Below are positions 1 to 8,287 of a stretch of DNA of 64,000 nucleotides, piece after piece. Positions within the stretch are counted from its first letter, which is position 1, and every line of letters begins with the position of its first letter. This stretch comes from Caballeronia peredens. GTDB taxonomy: Bacteria > Pseudomonadota > Gammaproteobacteria > Burkholderiales > Burkholderiaceae. A program made the translations under genes and the position numbers. The notes under the pieces are model-generated. The model ran no database searches. It was given only the letters and a program-made list of their open reading frames with translations, and had not been told where the DNA came from. The stretch covers positions 124,001 through 188,000 of the forward strand of contig FCOH02000001.1 in NCBI GenBank assembly GCA_001544595.2. Direction: 5' to 3'.

Positions 1-321
1 CTGAACAGCGTGCTGCGGCGCGACGAGCGCTATGGTTCGATCGTCGCGGATGCAGAGTCGGCGAGCGGCCTTGCGTTCGCCATGCAGCGGCGCTATTCGA
101 CGGCCGAATCGCTGTTGATGCCGATCGTCGAGACGCTGGCGAAACTCGTCTGCGAAGAAGACTTCACCTACGTCAAAGCGTGCGAAGGCCCGAAGTGCAC
201 GTTATTGTTCGCCGATCACACGCGCGGGCACGCGCGGCGCTGGTGCAGCATGGCGATCTGCGGCAATCGCGCGAAGGTTGCCGCACATCGCGCGCGGCTG
301 AGAGAAGGAAAGGGCGGCTGA
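1..321 (+). CDS. CGNR zinc finger protein, 3' part (start outside window)
   Basis: The reading frame is open from the first base, so the gene starts upstream of the window. The last ~45 residues hold the CGNR-type zinc finger: a first CEGPKC pair, then WCSMAICGNR, with four cysteines placed to bind zinc, followed by a basic arginine-rich tail. CGNR proteins are bacterial DNA-binding regulators with an N-terminal ABATE domain that senses stress or a ligand; only the end of that part is present here. The next gene starts 39 bp downstream on the same strand, so the two may be cotranscribed. The family call is firm; the target is unknown. Confidence 0.8.
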   Translation: MNSVLRRDERYGSIVADAESASGLAFAMQRRYSTAESLLMPIVETLAKLVCEEDFTYVKACEGPKCTLLFADHTRGHARRWCSMAICGNRAKVAAHRARLREGKGG

Positions 322-360
322 AGTCGTCCTGTCCGGTTACGTCGTTCACGAGGAGACAGC

Positions 361-1038
361 ATGAATCACATCAAGGCGATTGCGTTCGATCTCTACGGCA
401 CGTTGTTCGACGTGCATTCGGTCATCGATCGATGCGAACAGCGCTTTCCGGGGCGCGGGCGCGAGATCAGCACGCTCTGGCGGCAGAAGCAACTCGAATA
501 CACGTGGCTGCGCAGTCTGATGAACCGCTACGTGACTTTCGAGCAGGCGACGGAAGATGGATTGCGCTATACATGCCGCCATCTGAAGCTCGATCTGAAC
601 GAAGAGACGAAGGCGGCGCTGTGCGATGCGTACCTGAAATTGCGGCCGTTTCCGGAAGTGCCGGATACGCTGTCGCGCCTCGCCGCGCGCGGGCTTAAGC
701 TCGCGGTGCTGTCGAACGGCTCGCCGCATTCGATCGCATCGGTCGTCGGTCACGCGGGGTTGCGCGATTCATTCGATCATTTGCTGAGCGTCGATCCGGT
801 GCGCATCTACAAGCCGCACGATCGCGCTTACGAGCTCGCGGAGTCGGCGTTCGGCCTGTCGCGCGCGGCAATACTCTTCGTTTCGTCGAATGCGTGGGAC
901 GCAACCGGCGCACGTTACTTCGGCTTTCCGACCGCGTGGATCAACCGCGCCGGCAATACGTTCGACGAAATGGGGCAAAGGCCGGACTGGGAACTGTCCG
1001 GCCTGGATGGTTTGTCCAAGTTGTTCGATGGCGCGTAA
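361..1038 (+). CDS. (S)-2-haloacid dehalogenase, HAD type II
   Basis: A 225-residue HAD-superfamily hydrolase of the type II haloacid dehalogenase group, which replaces the halogen of short 2-haloacids with hydroxyl through an aspartyl-ester intermediate in the cytoplasm. Motif I is FDLYGTL with nucleophile Asp10, motif II is LSNGSP near residue 117, the lysine motif YKPH lies near 150, and [10 protein letters not shown] near 175 is typical of this group. Length matches the family. GAGGAG-like bases precede the ATG. It ends 6 bp before the convergent hydrolase gene on the other strand. The natural substrate may not be halogenated, since many members are annotated on homology alone. Confidence 0.85.
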   Translation: MNHIKAIAFDLYGTLFDVHSVIDRCEQRFPGRGREISTLWRQKQLEYTWLRSLMNRYVTFEQATEDGLRYTCRHLKLDLNEETKAALCDAYLKLRPFPEVPDTLSRLAARGLKLAVLSNGSPHSIASVVGHAGLRDSFDHLLSVDPVRIYKPHDRAYELAESAFGLSRAAILFVSSNAWDATGARYFGFPTAWINRAGNTFDEMGQRPDWELSGLDGLSKLFDGA

Positions 1039-1044
1039 CGGCCG

Positions 1045-2160
1045 TCACTTTGCGCCTTCCGCCCGCGACGCACACAGACGCCATGTGGACGCCTTCGGCG
1101 CGTCGGCGACTTCGCGCCACCAGCGCTCGCCCCGATGCGGCGTTTCCAGGTCGAGCCGTTCGCCCATGCGCGGCGTCGCAACGACCACGCCGCGCGCGAG
1201 CGCAAGTCCCGTCACGCGCTCGAACGGCTCCTGCCACGGATGCATCGCGAGATCGAACGTGCCGTTGTGAATCGGCACGAGCCAGCGGCCGCGCAAATCG
1301 ATGTGAGCCTGCACCGTTTCCTCGGGTTGCATGTGGACGTAAGGCCATTGCGGGTCGTAGGCGCCGGTTTCGACGAACGTGACATCGAACGGTCCGAGAC
1401 GTTCGCCGATCGTCCTGAAGCCGTCGAAGTAACCGGTGTCGCCGCTGAAGAACACGCGCACGTCGTCATCGACGATGACCCACGATGCCCACAACGTACT
1501 GTTGCCGTCGAAGAGGCTGCGGCCGGAGAAATGCTGCGCAGGCGTTGCGGTGAACGACAGGCCGTCGATCTGCGCGCTTTGCCACCAGTCCAGCTGACGC
1601 ACCTTCGCGGTATCGATGCCCCATTCGATCAGACGGTCGCCGACGCCGAGCGGCGTCAGAAAGACCTGCGTTGTCGCGGCGAGTGCGAGCACGGTATCGT
1701 GATCGAGATGGTCGTAATGATCGTGCGAGAGAATCACGCCGCGCAAGGGCGGCAAATCTTCGAGCGCGATGGGCGGCGCATGAAAGCGCTTTGGCCCGAG
1801 CCGCTTGAACGGCGACGCGCGCTCGGCGAAGACCGGATCGGTCAGCCAGTATTCGCCGCGCAGCTTGAAAAGCAGCGTCGAATGGCCGAGCCGATACATG
1901 CTGCGATCGGGCGCGGCGTCGAGCTGCGCGCGCGTGAGCGTGTCGACGACGGGCGCCTGCGTGGGCATCGTGTTGCGCGGCTTGTTGAACAATATGTTCC
2001 AGACGATTCGCAAGGCCTTGCCAAGGCCCTCGACGGGGCGCGGCTTCACGTTGCGGAAATGCGCGCCGTCATGCTGCGGCGATGCGCTCGACAGCGTGCG
2101 TCCGCGCTTCGCGGCGGCGAGACCCAGGGAGCGGCTGATGCGGTCGGCAAACGAAGTCAT
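1045..2160 (-). CDS. MBL-fold metal-dependent hydrolase (NAPE-PLD/RomA-like)
   Basis: A 371-residue metallo-beta-lactamase-fold enzyme. The zinc motif HDHYDHLDHD lies near residue 143, and later GDTGYF and a PIHNGTF-type stretch supply the remaining ligands. Together with the preceding YRLGHSTLLF segment this resembles the RomA / N-acyl-phosphatidylethanolamine phospholipase D-like branch, probably acting on a phosphodiester or lipid-like substrate. An upstream in-frame extension exists, but it would run through both operator palindromes, so I chose the ATG at 2160. It is divergent from the TetR gene and shares its operator region, so it is the obvious target of that regulator. Confidence 0.8.
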   Translation of the reverse strand: MTSFADRISRSLGLAAAKRGRTLSSASPQHDGAHFRNVKPRPVEGLGKALRIVWNILFNKPRNTMPTQAPVVDTLTRAQLDAAPDRSMYRLGHSTLLFKLRGEYWLTDPVFAERASPFKRLGPKRFHAPPIALEDLPPLRGVILSHDHYDHLDHDTVLALAATTQVFLTPLGVGDRLIEWGIDTAKVRQLDWWQSAQIDGLSFTATPAQHFSGRSLFDGNSTLWASWVIVDDDVRVFFSGDTGYFDGFRTIGERLGPFDVTFVETGAYDPQWPYVHMQPEETVQAHIDLRGRWLVPIHNGTFDLAMHPWQEPFERVTGLALARGVVVATPRMGERLDLETPHRGERWWREVADAPKASTWRLCASRAEGAK

Positions 2161-2183
2161 GGTTCGCGAATCCGGGCAGAAAG

Positions 2184-2235
2184 TAGACTGCACAGTGTAG
2201 TTTAAATTTGAGAAAAAAGTAAACTGTACGGTGTA
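2184..2235. promoter_or_regulatory. Twin palindromic operators between MBL hydrolase and tetR
   Basis: Two 16-bp imperfect palindromes, TAGACTGCACAGTGTA (2184-2199) and TAAACTGTACGGTGTA (2220-2235), share 13 of 16 positions and lie 36 bp apart centre to centre in the short, locally AT-rich gap between divergent genes. Each has 6 of 8 self-complementary base pairs around a TA-AC-G..C-GT-TA core. This is the usual layout of TetR-family autoregulation with control of the divergent neighbour. The right copy ends 4 bp before the tetR start codon. Confidence 0.75.
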
Positions 2236-2239
2236 AAAT

Positions 2240-2878
2240 ATGGGGATGGATTCGAACGACATTCCCCAGCGGCTGACCGACCGCAAGCGCGCCGCCATCG
2301 TGAACGCAGCGGTGGAGGAGTTCATCGCGGCGGGCTACGACGCAACCAGCATGGACCGCATCGCCACGAGCGCGGGCGTTTCCAAGCGCACGGTCTATAA
2401 CCACTTCCCGAGCAAGGAGGCGCTGTTCGCGGCTATCCTGCATCGTCTCTGGGATGCCAGCGAAACCAGCGATACGTCCGCGTACAGCGCGCACGAGCCG
2501 TTGCGCGCGCAATTGCTCGCGTTGCTCGCGCGCAAGTTGCGGCTCATGAACGACGAGGCTTTTCTGTCGCTGGCGCGCGTGGCGATCGCCGCGGGCATTC
2601 ATTCGCCCGAGCGCGCGCGCGACATGGTGGCGCGCATCGGCCAGCGCGAAGAAGATCTCACGGTGTGGATCAGGAAAGCCGCCGCGGACGGGCGTCTTTC
2701 GGTCGCCGACCCGGTTTTCGCCGGGCAGCAACTGCATGGCATCGTGAAGGGCTTTGCCTTCTGGCCGCAAGTGACGATGGGCCAGGCGCCGCTGTCGAAG
2801 AATGAGCAGAAGAAAGTCGCGGAAGCCGCTGCCGACATGTTCCTCGCGCGCTACGAGCGCGAAGCGTCACACAAATAA
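2240..2878 (+). CDS. TetR/AcrR family transcriptional regulator
   Basis: A 212-residue one-component repressor. The N-terminal helix-turn-helix (about residues 15-60) has the classic TSMDRIATSAGVSKRTVYNHF stretch of TetR proteins; the C-terminal half is the ligand and dimer domain, of the AefR-like type. Start choice: ATG at 2240 lies directly after the right operator with no Shine-Dalgarno, so the transcript may be nearly leaderless or translation may start at the ATG two codons later. It likely represses itself and the divergent metallo-hydrolase. The inducer cannot be read from sequence. Confidence 0.88.
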   Translation: MGMDSNDIPQRLTDRKRAAIVNAAVEEFIAAGYDATSMDRIATSAGVSKRTVYNHFPSKEALFAAILHRLWDASETSDTSAYSAHEPLRAQLLALLARKLRLMNDEAFLSLARVAIAAGIHSPERARDMVARIGQREEDLTVWIRKAAADGRLSVADPVFAGQQLHGIVKGFAFWPQVTMGQAPLSKNEQKKVAEAAADMFLARYEREASHK

Positions 2879-2880
2879 AA

Positions 2881-2907
2881 AGCGCGATGCCGACCGGGCA
2901 TCGCGCT
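2881..2907 (-). terminator. Rho-independent terminator of the porin gene
   Basis: An 11-bp perfect stem (AGCGCGATGCC / GGCATCGCGCT) with a 5-base loop lies between the convergent tetR and porin genes. Read on the minus strand the stem is followed at once by TTTTTATTT, so it terminates the porin transcript. On the plus strand the trailing bases are weaker. Confidence 0.85.
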
Positions 2908-2927
2908 CTTCTCCGACCAAACTTCGA

Positions 2928-4094
2928 TCAGAACCGGTGACGCAGGCCGACGCGCGTCACGAACTGCGTGTTCGCACCGGCATTGCCGATGAACGACGAC
3001 GCCGAGCCGATCTCCGCCTGCACCGGCACGTCGCGGCCGGCCACGGTATTGCTGCCCGAAGCCTTCTGGTACGCGGCGATCACGTAGACGTCGGTGCGCT
3101 TCGAGAGCGCGTAGTCCACGACGCTGTTGATCTGATGCCACTTGCCTTCGAAGTTGTCGTCGAGCTTCGAGAACGTGTAGCCGAGGCCCGCGCTCAATGC
3201 CGGCGTGAACGCGTACTTGCCGCCGATTTCATAGTTGTTCAGCTTCGAATCCGCGCCCGCGATCGGCTCGAACTTCGTGTGCGTCCAGTTCGCCCAGATG
3301 ACGGCCGCGGCGATCGTATAACGCGCGCCGACGCCGTAGGTTTCGAGATCGCGCAGGCCGCCCGTGTTGACGTTCGCGATGCTCACGCTGAACGCCGGCG
3401 TCGCGCCGTTCGGGAAGCGGATGTTGGTGTAAGCCGCGCCGACGGAGAACGGCCCTTGCGCATAGTTCAGGCCGAAGCTGTAGGCGCTCGACGAACCTTG
3501 CGTCGTCGTGCCGCCGACCGTCGTCGTGGGCGAGCCCGCGAAATTGGTCGAGTTCGAGAAGCCGTACATCGCGCCGAAGGTCACGCCGTAGAAATTGGCG
3601 CTGCTGAACTTGACCGAATTGTTGATGCGGCTCGAGGTCAACTGGTCGAGATCGTTGATGTGATACGCGTAGTTGCCGGCGGGCGTCTGGCTGCCCATCG
3701 TGTAGTTGCCGCCGAGATAATCGGTCGAGAACGAGTATTGACGACCGAGGGTCAGCGAGCCGTACTGGTTGTTCGCGAGACCGACATACGCCTGACGGCC
3801 GAATTCCGCGCCGCCCTGGCCGAGCGTGCCGTCACCGCTGTTGAAGCCGCTTTCCAGCACGAAGATCGCCTTGAGACCGCCGCCCAGATCTTCCGTGCCA
3901 CGCAGACCCCAGCGGCTGCCTTGCGCCACGCCGTCGCCGTACTTCACGACGCTGTCGTGGCCGGTCGCCGTCGCGACCTTGTTGGCATACGTGATACCGG
4001 CATCGATGATGCCGTACAGCGTGACGCTGCTTTGCGCGTGCGCTGCAATGCCGAATGTGCCGAGTACCGCCGCCGCTACGATGTGCTTCTTCAT
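2928..4094 (-). CDS. Outer-membrane porin, Gram-negative general porin family
   Basis: A 388-residue trimeric beta-barrel porin. A signal peptide (MKKHIVAAAVLGTF...AHA, about 20 residues) is followed by SSVTLYGIIDAGI, the standard N-terminal first strand of Burkholderia porins, and the protein ends in GLRHRF with the C-terminal phenylalanine needed for BAM assembly. Internal features include the RGTEDLGGGLKAIFVLE strand pair and alternating hydrophobic strands throughout. Length matches OpcP/Omp38-like porins. The gene is monocistronic with its own terminator and a 400-bp upstream region. Substrate preference is unknown. Confidence 0.92.
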   Translation of the reverse strand: MKKHIVAAAVLGTFGIAAHAQSSVTLYGIIDAGITYANKVATATGHDSVVKYGDGVAQGSRWGLRGTEDLGGGLKAIFVLESGFNSGDGTLGQGGAEFGRQAYVGLANNQYGSLTLGRQYSFSTDYLGGNYTMGSQTPAGNYAYHINDLDQLTSSRINNSVKFSSANFYGVTFGAMYGFSNSTNFAGSPTTTVGGTTTQGSSSAYSFGLNYAQGPFSVGAAYTNIRFPNGATPAFSVSIANVNTGGLRDLETYGVGARYTIAAAVIWANWTHTKFEPIAGADSKLNNYEIGGKYAFTPALSAGLGYTFSKLDDNFEGKWHQINSVVDYALSKRTDVYVIAAYQKASGSNTVAGRDVPVQAEIGSASSFIGNAGANTQFVTRVGLRHRF

Positions 4095-4495
4095 TCTTCT
4101 TTTCCTTGATGTTGTCCGGTCACGGGCGCTCGAAAGCGCGAGCGCAGTCGTCCCGGCTTCGCGCGAAAACCGCGCAAAGGTCGAGAGCTTCGTGATGTTC
4201 AGGGCGCTTCGTCAAACGAGGCGGGAAGACGTCCCGCCGATGAAATAGGCAAGTAGCGTTGCCCCGACGCCTTCAGTCGACGACTCACGCTATAGCGTGG
4301 CGAATATAGCGCTATGTCAGGAATTGGTAAATATCTGTAACGTGATCTGTAGTCTTTCGTCCACAGTATTGTCATCGAGCCAACATTCGTTCTGCTCGAT
4401 TTAAAAGCAACTAACGGTCTTGCGTGCCAGACGACTCCAGACTGGCGCGCTTGTTGCGCAATGAGGACGAACCTTCTGTTCGCAAAGGAGAGCAT
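4095..4495. other. Intergenic region with divergent promoters (porin / 4496 gene)
   Basis: 401 bp without a convincing gene. It must hold the porin promoter (minus strand) and that of the plus-strand gene at 4496. It is AT-richer than its surroundings at 4290-4420, and contains short self-complementary pieces (CGCTATAGCG near 4288 and TAGCGCTA near 4308) that could be regulator sites. I did not find a clear sigma-70 pair. Confidence 0.5.
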
Positions 4496-5113
4496 ATGTC
4501 CGACAGCAAAACGCCCGACGCCTGCAGAATCGGCGTCGCGTTCATCGAAGCTCAGGTGACGATGCTCGCCGCGTACGCGAGCCTTCTGTCCGACTGGATC
4601 GAGCGCGGCGCGGCGCCGCCCGACCTCACGAAAGCGCAATCGTTACTGGCGCGAAAACGCGCGCATCCGGAGGCGCATGCGCATAGCGAGGACGGCACGC
4701 CGACCAAACCTCAGACGCCGGATGCGGCGTTCTCCTGGCCGTCGTTCGATACGCCCGAAAAGCGCATTGCATTCGCGATGATCGTGCCTTGCACGAATGC
4801 GCTTCTGGCGGTCGCCGAGTACTTCGATATTCATCGGCTGTCGGCTTCGCGTGCGCCCGAAGTGCAGTTCCTCATGCGTCTGCGCGATGCCGCAGTCAAC
4901 GGCAACGTCTTCCGCATCGCCGCCGACGAATACATGCCGCACGCTGCCTACGGCGGGCTGATCGTCGACCAGACGCTCGACGGCACGTTGCTGTTCAGCG
5001 ATGGCGTCAGGCCGGGTTTCATCGAATTCGGCGACACGGTCGGATTGCTTCGCTATCTGACGAAGCTACTGAAGAGCATGCAGTCCGCGATCAGCGCGGG
5101 CGATGCCGGATAG
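4496..5113 (+). CDS. Hypothetical protein, unrecognised
   Basis: A 205-residue soluble protein that I do not recognise. ATG 4496 was chosen because AAAGGAG sits just upstream; an in-frame ATG 24 codons earlier lacks a ribosome site. The N-terminal part is helical, the middle (residues ~60-80) is polar and His/Pro-rich, suggesting a linker, and the C-terminal half has an alternating pattern that could be a small alpha/beta domain. No signal peptide or membrane segment is seen. Codon use is that of the host. It converges on the GlxA-type regulator gene with 12 bp between stop codons; a GATGCCG/CGGCATC inverted repeat spans the gap. Confidence 0.6.
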   Translation: MSDSKTPDACRIGVAFIEAQVTMLAAYASLLSDWIERGAAPPDLTKAQSLLARKRAHPEAHAHSEDGTPTKPQTPDAAFSWPSFDTPEKRIAFAMIVPCTNALLAVAEYFDIHRLSASRAPEVQFLMRLRDAAVNGNVFRIAADEYMPHAAYGGLIVDQTLDGTLLFSDGVRPGFIEFGDTVGLLRYLTKLLKSMQSAISAGDAG

Positions 5114-5125
5114 CGCATTGCGGCA

Positions 5126-6163
5126 TCAACGCGGGGCGTCGCCGGCGGCGCGCTCCTGTCCGGGCGTTTTCGAAAAGAACTGCTTGTAGCAGCGCCCGAG
5201 ATGCGATGCGCTCGCGAAGCCGCAATTCATCGCGATGTCGAGCAGCGAGAGCGACGACTCGCGAATCAGTTTCTGCGCGGCCTTGAGCCTCAGTTCGAGA
5301 TAGAACTGCGACGGCCGCACCTGAAAATGCTTGATCCACATACGCTCGAACGTGCGCGGCGAAATGCCCGCGAGCGAGGCGATCGTCTTCATCGGAATGG
5401 GGCGCTCGATGTTCTGCTCCATCAGCGTGACCGCATGCACAATGCGCCTGTCTTCCACGCCATAGCGCCATTGAATCGCCATCTTCTGGCTTTCCTGCGC
5501 GGTGCGCATGCGCGTATGGATGAACTGATCCGCGACCTCTGCCGCAAGCTGATGTCCGTGCTGACGCGCGATCAGATCGAGCATCATGTCGATGGCCGCC
5601 GTGCCGCCGCTGCATGTCATGCGGTCGCCTTCGATGCAATAGAGATCGCGGCTCACGTCGAGCGACGGGAATTCGTCGGCGAGTTCCTTGAGCGCTTCCC
5701 AGTGAATCGTGCAGCGGCGCTTGTCCAGCAGACCCGCGCGCGCGAGGATCATGGTGCCCAGACTGATTCCGCCGAGCGTCGATCCCTTCGCGGCATAGCG
5801 GCGCAGAAACTCGAAGACCTGCGCATTGCGATAGTTCGACACGCCGATGCTCGCGACGACGAACACATGACTCAGTTCCGGCGATGACGTGATCGCGAAG
5901 TCGGGCAGCAGCGCGAAGCCCGAACTCGACGAAACCGGCTCGCCGTCCGCGCTGATCAGATGCCAGCTATAAAGCTCCTTGCCGCTCACGCGATTGGCCG
6001 CGCGCAGCGGCTCGGTCACGGAGCTGAGCGCCATCATCGAAAAGTGCGGAACGAGAAAGAAGCCCATGCGCTGCGGTTTAAGCGCTTCGGGCGCATCGAC
6101 AGGCGCCGGCACGCGCGCCGTTTTTGCGGCACGTGTTGTCGGCGGGATGTCGTTCGCGTTCAT
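5126..6163 (-). CDS. GlxA-family AraC transcriptional regulator
   Basis: A 345-residue regulator with an N-terminal DJ-1/PfpI-like amidotransferase fold (about residues 33-200) and a C-terminal AraC double helix-turn-helix (about 240-335; IASLAGISPRTFERMW and LLDIAMNCGFASASHLGRCY). This architecture is shared by GbdR and CdhR, which control glycine betaine and carnitine catabolism in pseudomonads. It is the last gene of the ten-gene minus-strand operon, 3 bp after the MmgE/PrpD gene, so it is probably the activator of that operon. The link to quaternary amines is inferred from family plus the betaine-type importer at the operon head. Confidence 0.85.
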   Translation of the reverse strand: MNANDIPPTTRAAKTARVPAPVDAPEALKPQRMGFFLVPHFSMMALSSVTEPLRAANRVSGKELYSWHLISADGEPVSSSSGFALLPDFAITSSPELSHVFVVASIGVSNYRNAQVFEFLRRYAAKGSTLGGISLGTMILARAGLLDKRRCTIHWEALKELADEFPSLDVSRDLYCIEGDRMTCSGGTAAIDMMLDLIARQHGHQLAAEVADQFIHTRMRTAQESQKMAIQWRYGVEDRRIVHAVTLMEQNIERPIPMKTIASLAGISPRTFERMWIKHFQVRPSQFYLELRLKAAQKLIRESSLSLLDIAMNCGFASASHLGRCYKQFFSKTPGQERAAGDAPR

Positions 6164-6166
6164 TCG

Positions 6167-7483
6167 TCAGACGCGCTTCGAAAGGACGAGATCGAGCAGG
6201 GGCGCGATGGATGTGTCCTTAGCGTCGAGCGCATCGACGGCGCGCTCCAGTTCGCTCGCCGCCCCGACGAAGCCGCGGAACTTGGCGCGGATCGCGTTCG
6301 CATCGAGCGGCAGAGCGGGATCGCCGAGTGCCTGCGTCGGACCGGAATCGAAGCGCCGTCCGTCGGACAATTCGATGCTCATCTCCGCGATGCGCTCGTC
6401 CGGAAAGCGCGATGTGTACCCGGCATGGTCCTCGGTGCGAATGAGATGACTCAGGCGCAGCACTTCTTCGTCATGGAGCGCGTCGCCGTGCAATGCGTCG
6501 AAACGTACGACGCCATGCTTCAGTGCGACCGCCACCGGAAACAGCAGGCTGTATTGCGCTTCCTCGGTTGTTGCGGGTGCGGCGTGGGCAAGCCGTGTTG
6601 CGTGATGGAACGTGCGCACGTTCACCGCGCGGATCTGCTCGCTCGTGAAGCCATGTTGCGACTTGAGCGCGAGCGCCGCATCGATGGCGGGATGCGCCCA
6701 GCGGCAGACCGGTTGCGGTTTGAAGTATTGCTCCATGATGCGCCAGCGTTCGCCGAGATCGCTCCAGAGATTGCGGGTTGCTTCCTGTTCGATGGTCACC
6801 GCAGGCGCGCCCGTGAAGCCGCGCTGCGCCAGAAAGGCCGCGGACAGACCCGCCATGCAGCCCCAGCCGGAGCCGTCCTTCACCATCGTCGGGTGGTCGA
6901 TGCAGCGCATCATCTGGCTGCGCGGCCCGTGGTATTCCGCGATGCCGAGCGCCTCGCGCGTCTGCCGCATGTCGAGCGGCAGCACGCGCGCGGCGAGTGC
7001 CGCCGCGGCCAGGGCATTCCATGCGCCCGACGTATGATAATCGCAGGCGCTTGCGTGCAGCGCAATGCCCGCGCGCGTGCCGAGTTCATAACCGAGCACG
7101 ACGCACGCGAGGAATTCGCGCCCGCTCATGCCGGGCAGCGCGTCGGCGAGTGCGAGGAGCGCTGGTAGCACGGTCACGCCGACATGCCCTTTGGTTTGCG
7201 CGTGCCCGTCGTGACCATCGCAACTGTCGATGGTCATCGCGCCCGCGAGACCCGCGCCGACCGGACTGGCGACGCGGTCATCGAAGAGCATGCGCGAGCG
7301 CAGCGTGCCGGCGGCGAAGAACTCCGCGGCATGATCGTGCGCGATGCGCGACAACGCCGTCGTCCGGCCCGCCCATGCGACGCCGAGCAGATCGAGCACG
7401 CAAAGCTTCGCCTGATCGATGACCTTTTGCGGCAGCACATCGAACGACAGTTCATGAATGAACGCAATGGCGGATGTGCCCAT
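6167..7483 (-). CDS. MmgE/PrpD family protein (dehydratase/isomerase type)
   Basis: A 438-residue member of the MmgE/PrpD family, which includes 2-methylcitrate dehydratase, cis-aconitate decarboxylase and several hydratases or epimerases of carboxylic acids. The N-terminal LCVLDLLGVAWAGR segment and the GYELGTRAG and SDGRRFDSGP stretches are typical. It is shorter than PrpD (about 480) and lacks the prp neighbours (prpB, prpC), so it is not the methylcitrate enzyme. Its place between an enoyl-CoA hydratase and the regulator gene suggests a hydration or isomerisation step in the same pathway. The substrate is unknown. Confidence 0.8.
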   Translation of the reverse strand: MGTSAIAFIHELSFDVLPQKVIDQAKLCVLDLLGVAWAGRTTALSRIAHDHAAEFFAAGTLRSRMLFDDRVASPVGAGLAGAMTIDSCDGHDGHAQTKGHVGVTVLPALLALADALPGMSGREFLACVVLGYELGTRAGIALHASACDYHTSGAWNALAAAALAARVLPLDMRQTREALGIAEYHGPRSQMMRCIDHPTMVKDGSGWGCMAGLSAAFLAQRGFTGAPAVTIEQEATRNLWSDLGERWRIMEQYFKPQPVCRWAHPAIDAALALKSQHGFTSEQIRAVNVRTFHHATRLAHAAPATTEEAQYSLLFPVAVALKHGVVRFDALHGDALHDEEVLRLSHLIRTEDHAGYTSRFPDERIAEMSIELSDGRRFDSGPTQALGDPALPLDANAIRAKFRGFVGAASELERAVDALDAKDTSIAPLLDLVLSKRV

Positions 7484-7486
7484 GCA

Positions 7487-8287
7487 TCACGCTCCGGTGT
7501 AGTTCGGCGCGCGCCGTTCGAAGGTGGCCGCGAGCGCCTCGCGATGATCCGACGTGCGGTGCGCGATGCCCTGAAACGCCGCCGACAATTCGAGCAGGCT
7601 CGGCAGATCCATGCGTTGTCCCTCGCGCACGAGGCGCTTCGACATGCGCAGAATGTCGGGCGCGTTCGCCGCGATTTCGCGCGCGAGCGTGAGCGCGGTG
7701 TCCATCAGTTGCGCATCGGGCACGACGCGCGATACGAGTCCCCATTCTTCGGCGCGCTTCGCATCGATCGCGCGGCCGGTAAAGATCATTTCGTTCGCGC
7801 GCGACAGTCCGACCGCGCGCGGCAGGAGCCACGCGCCGCCATCGCCGGGAATGATGCCGACCTTCGCGAAGCTCTCCGCGAACAACGCGCTTTCGCCTGC
7901 GATGCGGATATCGCACATCAATGCGAGATCGCAGCCGGCGCCGTGCGCAGGACCGTTGACGGCCGCGATGCACGGCACGTCGAGTTCATGGAAGGCGCGC
8001 GGAATGCGCTGGATGCCGCGCCGATAGTTCTCGCGAATCTGCGCCGCGTTGCCGGCAAACGTGCCGACTTCATCGCGCATATGCTTGATGTTGCCGCCCG
8101 ACGAAAACGCCGGACCGGCGCCCGTCAGCACGATCGCGCGCACGGACATGTCGCCTTGCGCACGTTCGAGACACGCGATGATCGCATCGACCACTTCCAT
8201 TTCGGTGATCGCATTGCGCGTTTCGGGGCGGTTCAGCGTCATCGTGACGATGTGGCCGTCCTGTTCATAGAGTACGGGGTCGCTCAT
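7487..8287 (-). CDS. Enoyl-CoA hydratase/isomerase (crotonase family)
   Basis: A 266-residue crotonase-fold enzyme. The CoA/oxyanion segments FSSGGNIKHM (near residue 62) and NGPAHGAGCDLALMCD (near 106) are clear. By eye, the second catalytic glutamate of typical hydratases is kept (RANEMIFTG), while the usual first glutamate position (before GIIPGDGG) is not acidic, so the reaction may differ from plain hydration. The ATG overlaps the stop of the upstream CoA ligase (ATGA), showing tight translational coupling; the chosen start is the one that makes this overlap. It acts downstream of the ligase and dehydrogenase in the operon. Confidence 0.85.
   Translation of the reverse strand: MSDPVLYEQDGHIVTMTLNRPETRNAITEMEVVDAIIACLERAQGDMSVRAIVLTGAGPAFSSGGNIKHMRDEVGTFAGNAAQIRENYRRGIQRIPRAFHELDVPCIAAVNGPAHGAGCDLALMCDIRIAGESALFAESFAKVGIIPGDGGAWLLPRAVGLSRANEMIFTGRAIDAKRAEEWGLVSRVVPDAQLMDTALTLAREIAANAPDILRMSKRLVREGQRMDLPSLLELSAAFQGIAHRTSDHREALAATFERRAPNYTGA

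Noticed and set aside
6167..7483. prpD (2-methylcitrate dehydratase)
   Set aside because: Shorter than PrpD, no prpB/prpC neighbours, and it sits in a betaine-type operon.
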